Below, piece by piece: positions 34,053 through 43,199 of a DNA stretch of 64,000 bases; the stretch's first letter is position 1; each line of letters opens with the position of its first letter. A program made the position numbers and the translations under genes. Origin of the DNA: a virus. The stretch lies in IMG/VR virus record IMGVR_UViG_3300029911_000024, positions 1 through 64,000 of that record; one strand, given 5' to 3'. The notes below the pieces were generated by a model, which was given only the letters and a program-made list of their open reading frames with translations, had not been told where the DNA came from and did no database searches.

Positions 34053-35348
34053 TTACGAGAAGGTGATGCCGACCGAGGCGAGCACGATCCACTTGCCGTT
34101 GTAGGCCATCAGGGTGAGGCCCGCGCCAGCATTGGCCGCGAAGGTTGCCAAGTTGACGGCCGCAGTGCCGCACTGGAACAGGCCGGTCGCGGTGAGGGTG
34201 TGGGCAAACGCCGTGCTCGACGTCAACTCGATCTCGATTCCGTCGTCAGTGCCAGCCGTCGGGGCCGCCAGGGTCATAGCGGCGACGCCAGCCTTGGTGA
34301 TGACGTAAGTGTGGCCGACGTGCGGCGGAATCGCACCGCTGGCCGAAACCGCCTGCGGCGTTGTGCTCTGGAGCGAAGTAATCGGTACTTCCCAGTTGCC
34401 CGCGACATTGCAGACATAGACCGCAGTGGTGTTGATGCCCTGCGAAATTCCGGTCGCGGCGGTGATGCCGTTGATGGTGTCACCGGCGGCATTGTTGCCG
34501 AAAACCTGCATCGGGTTGGCACCGCGATTGAGCACCATGATGTTCATGCCCGGCTGTGCAGCAGGGAGCGCGACGCTGTCGCCCTGGGTAGCGACAGTAG
34601 AGACGCGGTTGATGAGGCTGGTGAGCGCCACCGCCGAGGCCTGACCGCCACCGGCATGCGCGGTGATGGTTGGCGTGAAGGAAAGAGTCTGGAGCGCGCC
34701 ATAGAAACCGGTCGCCAGACCCTCGCTGTACCACGCGCCCGCCGTGTAGCAGGTATAGAGCACCACCGAATTGACCATCTGGGACACGCCGGTTGCGGTG
34801 GCGACGTCGTCGATGGTGTCGGTGCCAGCGCCGAAAACCTGCATGGCGTTCGCGCCATGGTTCATCACAAGGATCGTAAGGCCGGGAGCCGAGGCGGGCA
34901 GTTTCACGCTATCGCCAGCGGTGGCGACAGTCGAAACGCGATTCAGTTCCTTGGTCAGGGCCAACGCCGAGGCCTGCCCACCGCCAGCATGCGCGGTCAG
35001 AGAGTCGAGATACGACTCATTGAGCAGCCCGGTGAGGGTGACATTGCCGAACGTGGGGTTCGTGCCAGCGGCTTCAAAGATAGTCCACACCACCGACGTC
35101 GTGGTGCCGGTCATGATGTAGAGATTGCTGTTGGTCGCGTCGATGTAGAGCGAGCCCGGCGTGATCCAGCCCGCGCCATCGCCGGTTCCAGCAACACCAT
35201 TGGTCGGAGCGCCAAGTCCGGTGGTGATCCACACATCGCCTTCGGTGCCTGCGCCGCCGCCAGGATTGAGCAGGAAGCAGCGACCGACCGCAGCAGAGGT
35301 CTGCGTCAGGACATTGGGCTGCGGCTGCTTGATCGGGAGAACGGTCAT
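34053..35348 (-). CDS. virion protein with internal duplication
   Basis: A 431-residue protein with two tandem copies of a domain of about 95 residues, each starting TAHAGGGQASA and continuing NRVSTVAT..GDSV.LPA and MQVFG.... The C-terminal part (LTATGLFQCGTAAVNLATF ...) resembles a third, diverged copy. Likely a decoration or head-fibre protein. Confidence 0.6.
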   Translation of the reverse strand: MTVLPIKQPQPNVLTQTSAAVGRCFLLNPGGGAGTEGDVWITTGLGAPTNGVAGTGDGAGWITPGSLYIDATNSNLYIMTGTTTSVVWTIFEAAGTNPTFGNVTLTGLLNESYLDSLTAHAGGGQASALALTKELNRVSTVATAGDSVKLPASAPGLTILVMNHGANAMQVFGAGTDTIDDVATATGVSQMVNSVVLYTCYTAGAWYSEGLATGFYGALQTLSFTPTITAHAGGGQASAVALTSLINRVSTVATQGDSVALPAAQPGMNIMVLNRGANPMQVFGNNAAGDTINGITAATGISQGINTTAVYVCNVAGNWEVPITSLQSTTPQAVSASGAIPPHVGHTYVITKAGVAAMTLAAPTAGTDDGIEIELTSSTAFAHTLTATGLFQCGTAAVNLATFAANAGAGLTLMAYNGKWIVLASVGITFS

Positions 35349-35360
35349 CGGCGGTGCCCC

Positions 35361-35669
35361 TTACTTCGAGCGCTTTGCGGTCTTGCCGCCCAGAGCGTCG
35401 ATCTTCTTGTGAAGCGAGGAGACCTCGGCGGTCATGGTCTCGCGGAAGCGGTCGAAACCGGCGAGCATTTGCCCGATCAGTTCCTTGGTGGCGGCGTCCA
35501 TGGTGGTGGCAGCACCGGAGGCAAAGCCCTCGATCTCCATGATGCCCTGCGAAACCAGGGCTTCCTTGGTCTGCTGCGTCACCAACGACAATTCTTCGTC
35601 GCTGATGATGTCGCCGGGCTTCCGGTCCTTGCCGAGAAACGGCCCCGCGATTTTCATCCTGCCAGCCAT
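35361..35669 (-). CDS. small helical structural-region protein
   Basis: A 102-residue protein with a C-terminal coiled coil (FRETMTAEVSSLHKKIDAL). Immediately downstream of the capsid gene. Unknown role. Confidence 0.5.
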   Translation of the reverse strand: MAGRMKIAGPFLGKDRKPGDIISDEELSLVTQQTKEALVSQGIMEIEGFASGAATTMDAATKELIGQMLAGFDRFRETMTAEVSSLHKKIDALGGKTAKRSK

Positions 35670-35720
35670 AAGTCACCTTCGCTGGAAACCTAGCCGGTCC
35701 CCGTTGGCGACACCGCCCAG

Positions 35721-36698
35721 TTAGTGGGTGGCGTCCTTGAACAGATAGCCGAGATCGGAGCCGGAGATCACCATGGCGAAGGCAAATTCGCCTCGGATCA
35801 CGTCCTGCTTTTTCTTCTCGTCGTAATACTGGTCGATGCGGACGCCCGCGTCGTTCATGCCGGTCAGCTTCGACCAGCAGAAGATCGTGGCGGCAGTCGG
35901 CGACATCAGCGTCGGCGCACCTTCCTTGTAGGTCAGCAGCGCGTTGCTCGGCACCGCAAAGTTCTGCGTCTTGGAGGCCGCACCTTCGTTGGTGGACGAA
36001 TAGGACGCCTTGGAGACGTGATATTCATCAAGCTCGAAGAACTTGGCGATGATCGCGGCGGTGATGGATTCCGCGGAAGTGTACTTGATGCGGTCCTTGA
36101 TGATCGGGTGGCGCTTGAGCGCCTGATGCACCGAATAGCCCACGGTGAACACGTTGCCCTCAAAGCCGGTGGTTTTCACCATCAGGTTCTTGGCGTCGTC
36201 CATGTTCTTTTCCGGGTCCGACGCATAGTCGTCCCAGGAGGTGAAGTCGGTGCCACCACCGGCGGTGCCATTCTTGGTAGTCGCCCAGCCTGAGGTCGAC
36301 AGCATGAAGTTGGTCGCGAACAGGCGCTCGCGGCGGATCATCATGCGCTGGGTGACAAGCTGCGCGGCGGCCTTGTCCAGCGGCAGGCCAGGATCGGTGT
36401 TGGCCTGGGTCATCTGCGACAGCGGCACGGCGGTCCACCAGGGGGTGGCGTTGTAGTTCTGCTTGGACAGCGTGAAACCGGACTGGGGGGCTTCCTCGTT
36501 TTCCGCGCGGACCTTCACCGCGTCGTCGCGCATCCAGTCGTCCTTGTTGAACACAAAGTAGAGATCGGACTTGTGCTCAACCGGGAAGGTCGGGATGGCG
36601 TTGCCGCCGATGAAGTTCTGGTTGTCCTGAATATAGGCCAACGAGAAATCGGTCAGCGCCGCATCGGCGTGGACGTCGGAACTGGTGGGCTGTGCCAT
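35721..36698 (-). CDS. major capsid protein
   Basis: A 325-residue protein (IGGNAIPTFPVEHKSDLYF, LVTQRMMIRRERLFATNF, FTVGYSVHQALKRHPIIKD, DAGVRIDQYYDEKKKQDV). Sequence pattern and order protease - scaffold - decoration - this gene identify it as the capsid shell protein of the HK97 fold. Confidence 0.85.
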   Translation of the reverse strand: MAQPTSSDVHADAALTDFSLAYIQDNQNFIGGNAIPTFPVEHKSDLYFVFNKDDWMRDDAVKVRAENEEAPQSGFTLSKQNYNATPWWTAVPLSQMTQANTDPGLPLDKAAAQLVTQRMMIRRERLFATNFMLSTSGWATTKNGTAGGGTDFTSWDDYASDPEKNMDDAKNLMVKTTGFEGNVFTVGYSVHQALKRHPIIKDRIKYTSAESITAAIIAKFFELDEYHVSKASYSSTNEGAASKTQNFAVPSNALLTYKEGAPTLMSPTAATIFCWSKLTGMNDAGVRIDQYYDEKKKQDVIRGEFAFAMVISGSDLGYLFKDATH

Positions 36699-36721
36699 GG
36701 CGTTACTTCCCTTTCACTTTC

Positions 36722-36741
36722 AAAAAGGGGCCCCCAGCCCC
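36722..36741 (-). terminator. short hairpin terminator
   Basis: GGGGC (36727-36731) and GCCCC (36737-36741) pair; on the minus strand a run of five T follows. It lies between the decoration gene and the capsid gene and may trim rather than stop the structural transcript. Confidence 0.5.
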
Positions 36742-36759
36742 GTAAACAGATCAGGCTGA

Positions 36760-37209
36760 TTAGGCCTGGAGATAGAACGGCGAGAACAGAAGCACGACGG
36801 TGACCTCGGTCACGCCAGCCGGAGCCTCGTCGATGATAACACCCGAGACCCAGTGCGTGGCGTCGCCGCCGCTGCTGGCCACGGCGCGCGCCACAGCGCG
36901 GGCATTGGCGTCAGGTCCGACGATGTTGCCGATGGACATCGAGCCAGACGCCATCACCTTGGAAACGCCAAGATGGCGCACTTCGACGCCGACGTTGGTG
37001 TAACCGGTGGCCCACTTCGGGTTGGTCTGGATGACGCCGATGGGAAAATCGGTCAGAGCCGCGCACGGCTCGATGGTCACGGCTCCGGTGAGCTTGGCGA
37101 ACAGGAACTGGCCCGTCGACTGGTAACCGTTGGTCGTGCCGGTCGTGCCCGACAGGTCGACATCGGTGGTCAGACCCGGAATGTCAAAAAGCTGCTTTTC
37201 CCATGCCAT
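36760..37209 (-). CDS. capsid decoration-like protein
   Basis: A 149-residue protein starting MAWEKQLFDIPGLTTDVD. VASSGGDATHWVSGVIIDEA and the small beta-fold pattern next to the capsid gene match DUF2190-like decoration proteins. Confidence 0.6.
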   Translation of the reverse strand: MAWEKQLFDIPGLTTDVDLSGTTGTTNGYQSTGQFLFAKLTGAVTIEPCAALTDFPIGVIQTNPKWATGYTNVGVEVRHLGVSKVMASGSMSIGNIVGPDANARAVARAVASSGGDATHWVSGVIIDEAPAGVTEVTVVLLFSPFYLQA

Positions 37210-37268
37210 GACGGCTACCCCCAAAATGACGCCGGTTTGATACCCGGCAGAAAATCCTCAACCGCTGA

Positions 37269-38762
37269 TTAGGCGGCCCTGCGAGCCTCGGCAGATTCAC
37301 GTTCTTCCTGCTTGGCCAGTTCCGGGTTCTGGGTGCGAGCCAGAGTGCGGGCCTTGGCGGCGGTCAGCTTCGGATCGGCCTTCATCAGCACATCGGCTGC
37401 GGCATTGATGCCGTCGATGGCCTTGGAGAAGCTGTAACCGCCACCATTGCCGCCCAGTTCCTTGGTGATGACGTCGGACTTGGCCATCAGCGCGTTGGCG
37501 CTGACCAGGACCTTCTCGATGGCATCGGCATCGGCCTTGGTCGACTTGCCCACGGCCACACGGTGCAGGATACCGGCGGTTTCTTCCGACTTGCCGATCA
37601 CGAACTTGAGCGGCGCAACGCGCTTCTCGATCACGCCGATTGCAGTGGCCGTCTCGGCCTTCTCGATGGCGGCCTGCTGGGACTTGATGACGGCGAAGGT
37701 CACGTCGCCGACAGCCTTGCGCAGCACCTTGGTCCCGTCGACCTTGATGCAGTTTTTCTGCGCGCCGTCGCTGTCGTCCTCATCTTCGTCCTCGTCATCC
37801 TCGGACTTCGCGGCCTTCTGGATGGGGTTCTTCTCCATGTGCTTGTCGCGCTCGTCGGCGGACATGTCCATGAAGCCTTCCTTGCCGCCTTCCGGCATCT
37901 TGGCCTTGTCGTTGTTCATGAACGCAGCATGCTTGCCGGACATTTTCAGAACGGCATCGGCGCGCTTCAACAGCACAGCCTGCGCATCCAGCGCCTTCTG
38001 GATTTCGGCCTCGGTGGCCGTCTCGGGCAGACCCAGCGACTTGGCGATGGCTTTCAGCATGATTTCGTCCCCTTGTTCCGCGCGTGGCGCGAGCCCTGCG
38101 ATGTGATCTTTGTACTCGGCGAAATTTTTCTGCAAGAGTGACGCCGCGTCCTCCCCGGACGCGCTGTCCAGCACTGCCCACGATGACGCCACAAGCGCAA
38201 CATTGGCGGTCGCCATTTTGGCCAGAGTGTCCTTGCGCAGTTTCGCGTCAGAAATCTTGGCAATGTCGTCGCCGATTTGCTCGGCTTTTACGACGTTATC
38301 CAGCAATTCCGGCAACGTGCGCGGCGCGACGCGGGCGATCTCCATGACGAGGTCGCCGCCGATGCTTTTTCCGGCCTTCCAGTCGGCTGGCAGCAGCGAG
38401 GAAGCATCAAGTGCGCGAGCCCGCGCGATGATGTGAGATTTGGCCTTTGCCGGGTCTTTTGCGCGACCGTGTGCGCGAATCGCGTTTTCCAGATCGTCGC
38501 GGTTCTTGATCGGAAAGCTGCCATCCGGCATCGCCGCGCCAGACTTTGCGTCGGCATCGCGCTGATCCTGGGTGAACTCGCGCTTGAGATAGGCTTCGAC
38601 GGCGGGCGGCAGATCGGCCGCGCCAGCAGCCTTGGCCAGATACAGGACCGGCGCATCAACGGCGCGCTTCATGATGACCGCCTTCGCGCCTTCCTGGCAC
38701 GGCCGGTCGACGGCCGCGATGGCTGAAAGGCTGAATTTGTCCATGATATTACGCTTCGCCAT
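37269..38762 (-). CDS. capsid scaffold-like protein
   Basis: A 497-residue helical protein. FPIKNRDDLENAIRAHGR is a segment seen in phage capsid-maturation proteins. A highly acidic stretch (EDDEDEDEDDSDG) sits near residue 330. It overlaps the protease gene by 14 bp. Together they likely build and mature the prohead. Confidence 0.65.
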   Translation of the reverse strand: MAKRNIMDKFSLSAIAAVDRPCQEGAKAVIMKRAVDAPVLYLAKAAGAADLPPAVEAYLKREFTQDQRDADAKSGAAMPDGSFPIKNRDDLENAIRAHGRAKDPAKAKSHIIARARALDASSLLPADWKAGKSIGGDLVMEIARVAPRTLPELLDNVVKAEQIGDDIAKISDAKLRKDTLAKMATANVALVASSWAVLDSASGEDAASLLQKNFAEYKDHIAGLAPRAEQGDEIMLKAIAKSLGLPETATEAEIQKALDAQAVLLKRADAVLKMSGKHAAFMNNDKAKMPEGGKEGFMDMSADERDKHMEKNPIQKAAKSEDDEDEDEDDSDGAQKNCIKVDGTKVLRKAVGDVTFAVIKSQQAAIEKAETATAIGVIEKRVAPLKFVIGKSEETAGILHRVAVGKSTKADADAIEKVLVSANALMAKSDVITKELGGNGGGYSFSKAIDGINAAADVLMKADPKLTAAKARTLARTQNPELAKQEERESAEARRAA

Positions 38763-39432
38763 CGTCAAACTCCTTGTCGATGATGCGCTCGCCTTCAATC
38801 GAGAAACCGGTGTATTCGCCAGAAGCGAACTTGGCCAGAACCTCCGGCGGCGGCTTATAGCCGACCAGCAGGCCGGTGTTCTTGGTGACGATGCCGAGCG
38901 CCTTGGCGATGTCGGTCGTCATCGGGAAAAGGAAAAGATACTGGCCGATCTCTGGCCCAGCGTGCATTTCGTTTCCTGGGCGCGCTGCCTTGGCGAAATC
39001 GCAGGCGGCGTCCAGCATCGAGTTTTCTGGGATATGGTCCGGCTTCGGCGCACCGGTCGCGGGGTCTCGGTTCAAATCGTAGTATTCGACCCCATCCTGC
39101 TTGCAGATGATGGCCCAGCCGAAAACAACGCCATGCTCGATCTTCTCGACCTTGGCAAAATGCCGATAGTCCTTTGTCACGACGTCACCCCCAACCTTGA
39201 CCTTGGTTTCCTGCTGCCCGTCAGGCGCACCGGCTTTGTCGCCCTCGCCATCCACGCCGCGCGTAGCATCGGCGACGATCCGGCTAAAATCCTGATGGGC
39301 CGTGGCGTCACCGCCGCCCGTGGTATGCTCGTCTGCTGCACCGAAATCGACCGCCAGCGTGTCGGCCGCAACCGCGTCAGCACCGGCCAGTCTGGCCTTG
39401 GCGGCGGCAATGGCGTCCGAATATGCGGTCAT
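38749..39432 (-). CDS. XkdF-like prohead protease
   Basis: A 227-residue protein. VFGWAIICKQDGVEYYD, HAGPEIGQYLFLFPMTTD, TGLLVGYKPPPEVLAKFASG and YTGFSIEGERI match the XkdF-like putative serine protease family (Peptidase_S78_2). Expected to cleave the scaffold. The C-terminus is encoded in the overlap with the scaffold gene. Confidence 0.75.
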   Translation of the reverse strand: MTAYSDAIAAAKARLAGADAVAADTLAVDFGAADEHTTGGGDATAHQDFSRIVADATRGVDGEGDKAGAPDGQQETKVKVGGDVVTKDYRHFAKVEKIEHGVVFGWAIICKQDGVEYYDLNRDPATGAPKPDHIPENSMLDAACDFAKAARPGNEMHAGPEIGQYLFLFPMTTDIAKALGIVTKNTGLLVGYKPPPEVLAKFASGEYTGFSIEGERIIDKEFDDGEA

Positions 39433-39487
39433 GCGCGACTCCCCAGCTTTTGCCCTTGTACGGCAAAGGCGGGTCGCGACTCAAGGA

Positions 39488-39910
39488 TCAGGCGTAGGAG
39501 AACTCGATCCGGGTGACGATGCTGTCTGGCGTGATGCCTTTGTGGCCACGGCAGAAAAACGCCACGAACTCGGCTGGAGTCATCAGCGGAAAACCCTCGC
39601 GGATCACTTCGGTGCGCCCATATTCCGGCTCGTCGATCATGCGGCGCAGCGGCTCGCGGCGCACGTCCAGCACGATGATGGTGCAGATTTTGACGATCTT
39701 GCCGCCCTTGCCGAGGCCCTGGCACTTCTCGCAGGCGGACAGTTTGTCGCCGACTTCCAGAAATTCCCAGCCATCGCGGCGAGTGACATCCTTTCTGAGG
39801 TATGCCGTTGGGACCGGAATGGCAGCAGGTCTCGACAATCGCCAATTCGTCACGCAAGCGAGCGACGCCCTGACCTGCTCCATCGTCATCATGAACGACA
39901 TATTCCGCAC
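39488..39910 (-). CDS. ASCH-like phage protein
   Basis: A 140-residue protein. VGDKLSACEKCQGLGKGGK, TIIVLDVRREPLRRM and MTPAEFVAFFCR form a pattern common in phages, with an ASCH/PUA-like beta core (RNA or modified-base binding). GTG start next to the upstream stop; ATG at 39901 is an alternative. Confidence 0.5.
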   Translation of the reverse strand: MRNMSFMMTMEQVRASLACVTNWRLSRPAAIPVPTAYLRKDVTRRDGWEFLEVGDKLSACEKCQGLGKGGKIVKICTIIVLDVRREPLRRMIDEPEYGRTEVIREGFPLMTPAEFVAFFCRGHKGITPDSIVTRIEFSYA

Positions 39911-39912
39911 GG

Positions 39913-40500
39913 TCAGTTCATTTCGCTCGGCAGCTTGGCGGGCGGGATGATGATGGTTTCGCCGTTACTGAGGTGCAAGCTGTCGCCTCGATCCCAGCCG
40001 GGCTTGAGCATGTGATCGCCGAACTCGGCTGCCCACCACCGGATGTAATCGGTATCTGGGTTGAGCCTGCCGTCAATGATCTTCTCGGCAGTTGTCCGCA
40101 TCCGGTCCAGCGCCATGCCGTCGGTTGAGGCGATGAACTGGCCGACAAAGTTGTGTGGTGACATGCTGGCTGGCAGTTCGTGCCCCTTGATCGCGGGCTC
40201 GCGCGGTTTGTTGGGGTCAAGCGCGAACAGCATGATCTCGTGCGTCGCTTCCTTGAGGCGGCCGATGTTGGGAGGACGAACGCCAGGGATCGTGCGCAGA
40301 TGAACGAGGGTCATGAAATAGCTGTGCCAGACCGGATGGGCATAGGGCGCTTCGATGATCCATGCGCCCAGCGTCGCCTCGTAATCCGGCTGCCAGTTTC
40401 CAGCAGCCTTGATGCGGCTGGTGATCTCCTGCTGGTCGATCTCCCAGAACCGGCCGTGCGGTCCCGTCATCGTCGGCGGAATTGTAACCCTGTCGATCAT
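39913..40500 (-). CDS. hypothetical phage protein
   Basis: A 195-residue protein, Trp- and Pro-rich, with AHPVWHSYFMTLVHLRTIPG and YIRWWAAEFGDHML. No family assigned. Coupled by ATGA overlap to the upstream gene. Confidence 0.5.
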   Translation of the reverse strand: MIDRVTIPPTMTGPHGRFWEIDQQEITSRIKAAGNWQPDYEATLGAWIIEAPYAHPVWHSYFMTLVHLRTIPGVRPPNIGRLKEATHEIMLFALDPNKPREPAIKGHELPASMSPHNFVGQFIASTDGMALDRMRTTAEKIIDGRLNPDTDYIRWWAAEFGDHMLKPGWDRGDSLHLSNGETIIIPPAKLPSEMN

Positions 40501-40697
40501 TCGATCATCCCATTGGCGCGTTGTTCTTCCGGCGTGCGATTGTCGTCCCGGGTTCCCATCCAGTATTTCACCACGAACGGGCTGTCGAAATAGTCGCGAG
40601 CGCCGCCGCCACTTTCGACCACAATAGCAGGCTTATAGATGCGCTCGCCGTTCGTGTGCAGATACCAATAGCCCATTGTCGGATCGCGGTGGCTCAT
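40497..40697 (-). CDS. small protein with YFDSPFV domain
   Basis: A 66-residue protein: MGYWYLHTNGERIYKP ... DYFDSPFVVKYWMGTRDD. The same pattern forms the N-terminus of the zinc protein at 62423-63115, so this is a small domain used twice by the phage. Start chosen for ATGA coupling. Confidence 0.6.
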   Translation of the reverse strand: MSHRDPTMGYWYLHTNGERIYKPAIVVESGGGARDYFDSPFVVKYWMGTRDDNRTPEEQRANGMIE

Positions 40698-42223
40698 AGC
40701 CGGTATTCCTTGTCGATGAAGCCCAGGTCTGGATCGCCGCGCAGATGCCATTTTATCCACGTCTTGCTGTTGGTGTAATGCCGCCAGTGGCCGCGAACCC
40801 AGTGCATGCGCTTGTGGTGGCGCTCCTCGTCGATGTCGCCCGGCTGCGGCGCACGCGGCGCGTACCGCTTGCGGGCGGTTAGATTGACGATGTGATAGTC
40901 GAAGATCGGGACACGACCCTTTTTCTCACGCTGACGGTTCAATTTGTGTGGCGCGCGCACCACCTCGGTCTCGGCGACATCCGCTTCCAGGGAGATTGAC
41001 ACAGCCCTGATCTGGGCGAGGCATAACCGCGCCAACGGCTCCATCGCACCAAAGAAAGCCCGGCTGATGACCTCGGCCGCCTTGGCCACAACAACCTTGG
41101 GATCACCATTCGGCATGATCTCGTAAACGCCTGACACTATCCAGCCGTAGCTGCTCTCGGTCAGCATATAGATCGACGAGAAGTGACCATTCTCGGACCC
41201 GCAAAGCACGATGGTGCGTTTGCCGGAAATCCGAAATTCAAAGGCCACGTCGTTATATGGCAGTTTCCACTCGCCGCCCTCGAAGTCCTGCGCGTGCTTG
41301 AAAGCTGCTGCCCAGTCATGCTGGACGACGAAAATATGCGGCGCACCTTCCGGCGACAGCATCGCGATTGCGTGCGGTATCTGGGACGCGCCAGGAGCCA
41401 GGATAGCGCCAGCAGCGTCGGCATCCATCATACCGTGGAATTTTGTTTCGGTAAGGCGTTGAAGGACAGGATGCTCGCCGACCGGCAGCAGTTCCTCCAT
41501 CGCCTTGTCATTTATCTCAGTGGCATTGAGCGCGATAATCTCGCAACGCAATTCGCGGCGCTCCCGCTCTATGCTTTCGATCTCGTTCAGGCGCTCTTGT
41601 GCCATGGCGACCATATTGTGAGGGAAATGGCCAGTTTTCTGGTAAGCATCAGCGAGACGGCGCTGCTGGTCTGGCCTCATGCCGCCAAGAACCTTCAAGC
41701 GGCTGTCAATGTCTTCCAGCTTTGCGAGGGCGGCATCAAATCCCTCGATATATCCTTTCGCGCTGGCCACGGTGAAAGCGCCATGCATCATTTCGTTGAC
41801 GATAGCGCGGCGATTTTCGTCTGGTATCGCCCCAAGAATCTGTTCCATGTTCTCGGCGGCGGCGCGCTCCAGGCCGGGCGGGAATGATTTTTTTGCACTC
41901 CCAACCCGCAGATGGATTTTCCCATCCTTGCCGCGCGGTATGTCTCCGACCTTCATGTCAGGATCGAGAGGCACGCCTGGGCCGAAAGCGCTATCTCCGG
42001 CAATCGAGGTGAGCACGCTGCTCGGCGACGGCATGGCGTGGATTTCGTGCGGACTGAGCGGCCGCAGACCTGATGCGCCCTCTGCGGTGCTGTGCGCCAT
42101 AGGCCATTCGCGTTCCTGGCGTTTGATGAACTCGGCGTCGGTCTCACCAAGGCGCTTTGCTCCAACCCCGGCGACATGCGCCGCAGTCGAGAACGGTGCG
42201 CCCTTGGTGGGATCGCCGACCAT
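40694..42223 (-). CDS. large conserved hypothetical phage protein
   Basis: A 509-residue protein. A helical N-terminal half with a coiled coil (ERLNEIESIERERRELRCE), a beta-rich middle (KRTIVLCGSENGHFSSIY), and a basic C-terminus (MHWVRGHWRHYTNSKTWIK, DPDLGFIDKEYRL). The C-terminal pattern is frequent in phages but has no known function to me. Confidence 0.55.
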   Translation of the reverse strand: MVGDPTKGAPFSTAAHVAGVGAKRLGETDAEFIKRQEREWPMAHSTAEGASGLRPLSPHEIHAMPSPSSVLTSIAGDSAFGPGVPLDPDMKVGDIPRGKDGKIHLRVGSAKKSFPPGLERAAAENMEQILGAIPDENRRAIVNEMMHGAFTVASAKGYIEGFDAALAKLEDIDSRLKVLGGMRPDQQRRLADAYQKTGHFPHNMVAMAQERLNEIESIERERRELRCEIIALNATEINDKAMEELLPVGEHPVLQRLTETKFHGMMDADAAGAILAPGASQIPHAIAMLSPEGAPHIFVVQHDWAAAFKHAQDFEGGEWKLPYNDVAFEFRISGKRTIVLCGSENGHFSSIYMLTESSYGWIVSGVYEIMPNGDPKVVVAKAAEVISRAFFGAMEPLARLCLAQIRAVSISLEADVAETEVVRAPHKLNRQREKKGRVPIFDYHIVNLTARKRYAPRAPQPGDIDEERHHKRMHWVRGHWRHYTNSKTWIKWHLRGDPDLGFIDKEYRL

Positions 42224-42765
42224 CAGTGCGCCAGTTCCAGCCCGATGCCGAACACAAAGCCACCGGAGGCGTGGTCAGCGAAATTCGTTGACCTGTAGCC
42301 GCCATGCGCGCGTATCGCCACGGCATGCCAGACCGGGATCGAGACGCCGCCGCCAGCACCCCAGTCGGTTTCAGAGCCATGGAACAGCAGGCTGGCGGGC
42401 TGGGGGAAGTTGTTGATGCCCACCGCGCTGTACGCCGACCGGCCGCCGTCGACCTGGGCATAGGTGTCCAGACCTTCGATCAGGTTGACGTGATAGGCGA
42501 GATCGACGCCGTAGCGCGTAGACGACAGGCTGCTGCCGCTCTTGTTGGCGCTGGCGCTGGAGTATTCGCCACCGAGCGAGACCGCGCCCAGACGATAGCC
42601 CGCGCTGACGCCAAGACCGGTGAGATCGTTCGGCACCCGCGCCAGCGTCGGCGCATCGAGATTGACGGACTGGAACACGCCGTCGACGCCCAGGTACGGG
42701 CCAGCGATGGCGGGCGCAGATGCGAGATGCACGACAGCGAGAGAGGCGATTGCAAGTTTCTTCAT
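42223..42765 (-). CDS. outer-membrane beta-barrel protein (moron)
   Basis: A 180-residue protein with a signal peptide (KKLAIASLAVVHLASAPAIAG) and alternating strands with aromatic girdles (VSAGYRLGAVSLGGEYSSA, GVDLAYHVN, GGGVSIPVW, IGLELAH), the build of an 8-strand OmpA/opacity barrel. Its promoter at 42793 carries the operator. A host-surface protein encoded by a phage suggests receptor blocking or lysogenic conversion. Confidence 0.7.
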   Translation of the reverse strand: MKKLAIASLAVVHLASAPAIAGPYLGVDGVFQSVNLDAPTLARVPNDLTGLGVSAGYRLGAVSLGGEYSSASANKSGSSLSSTRYGVDLAYHVNLIEGLDTYAQVDGGRSAYSAVGINNFPQPASLLFHGSETDWGAGGGVSIPVWHAVAIRAHGGYRSTNFADHASGGFVFGIGLELAH

Positions 42766-43199
42766 GGTCTCTTTCCTTGGTTGGTTGAACGAGATATAGG
42801 ACGCTTTGTCCGCTTTGTCACCGGGCGCGGCTTGGGACTTGCCGCAATGAAATCTTCCTCGCTCTCGAAATGCGGCGCGGTCCAGTCCATCTGCTTTTCC
42901 AGGCGCGTCGCCAGATCGTCATCGTTGCCGATGCCGGGCCAAGGATCACCGCCGCTGTCTTTGATGAACATCATCACCGCGCCAGCACAATGTTGGGTCT
43001 TGGGACCGAACACATAGCCGCCGCTTTCGCCGTTGTCGTCCTCGTCATTGGTGGCGGACAGGTGGCAGGGGAAGCCGTTGCGATAGGCCGACTTCGCGAT
43101 CTCCTCGGCGCGCTCTTTGCACGAGAAGGTGATCGCGTCCGGCGTTGGCTGGAACGGGCAGTTCTTGCAGGGCTTTCGCAGTTTGAACTGGTCGGTCAT
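42762..43199 (-). CDS. Cys-rich DUF6283-like protein
   Basis: A 145-residue protein. LRKPCKNCPFQPTPDAITF with later FPCHLSATND and TQHCAGAVMMF gives the spaced cysteines of DUF6283-like phage proteins. Probably metal-binding. The basic C-terminus lies over the barrel-gene promoter. Confidence 0.6.
   Translation of the reverse strand: MTDQFKLRKPCKNCPFQPTPDAITFSCKERAEEIAKSAYRNGFPCHLSATNDEDDNGESGGYVFGPKTQHCAGAVMMFIKDSGGDPWPGIGNDDDLATRLEKQMDWTAPHFESEEDFIAASPKPRPVTKRTKRPISRSTNQGKRP
42793..42821 (-). promoter_or_regulatory. promoter with operator in the spacer
   Basis: GTGACA, 17 bp, TATATC on the minus strand; GGAC-N5-GTCC (42799-42811) abuts the -10. It drives the outer-membrane protein gene starting 28 bases downstream and lies inside the 3' end of the preceding gene. 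Confidence 0.75.

Noticed and set aside
34200-35693. Large plus-strand open frame of about 497 codons
   Set aside because: Shadow of the capsid-region minus genes; composition is Arg/Gly-rich without domain pattern and it has no ribosome site.
39433-39487. TTTGCC/GGCAAA hairpin between protease and ASCH-like genes
   Set aside because: No T-run follows on either strand and the stem is short; not called as a terminator.
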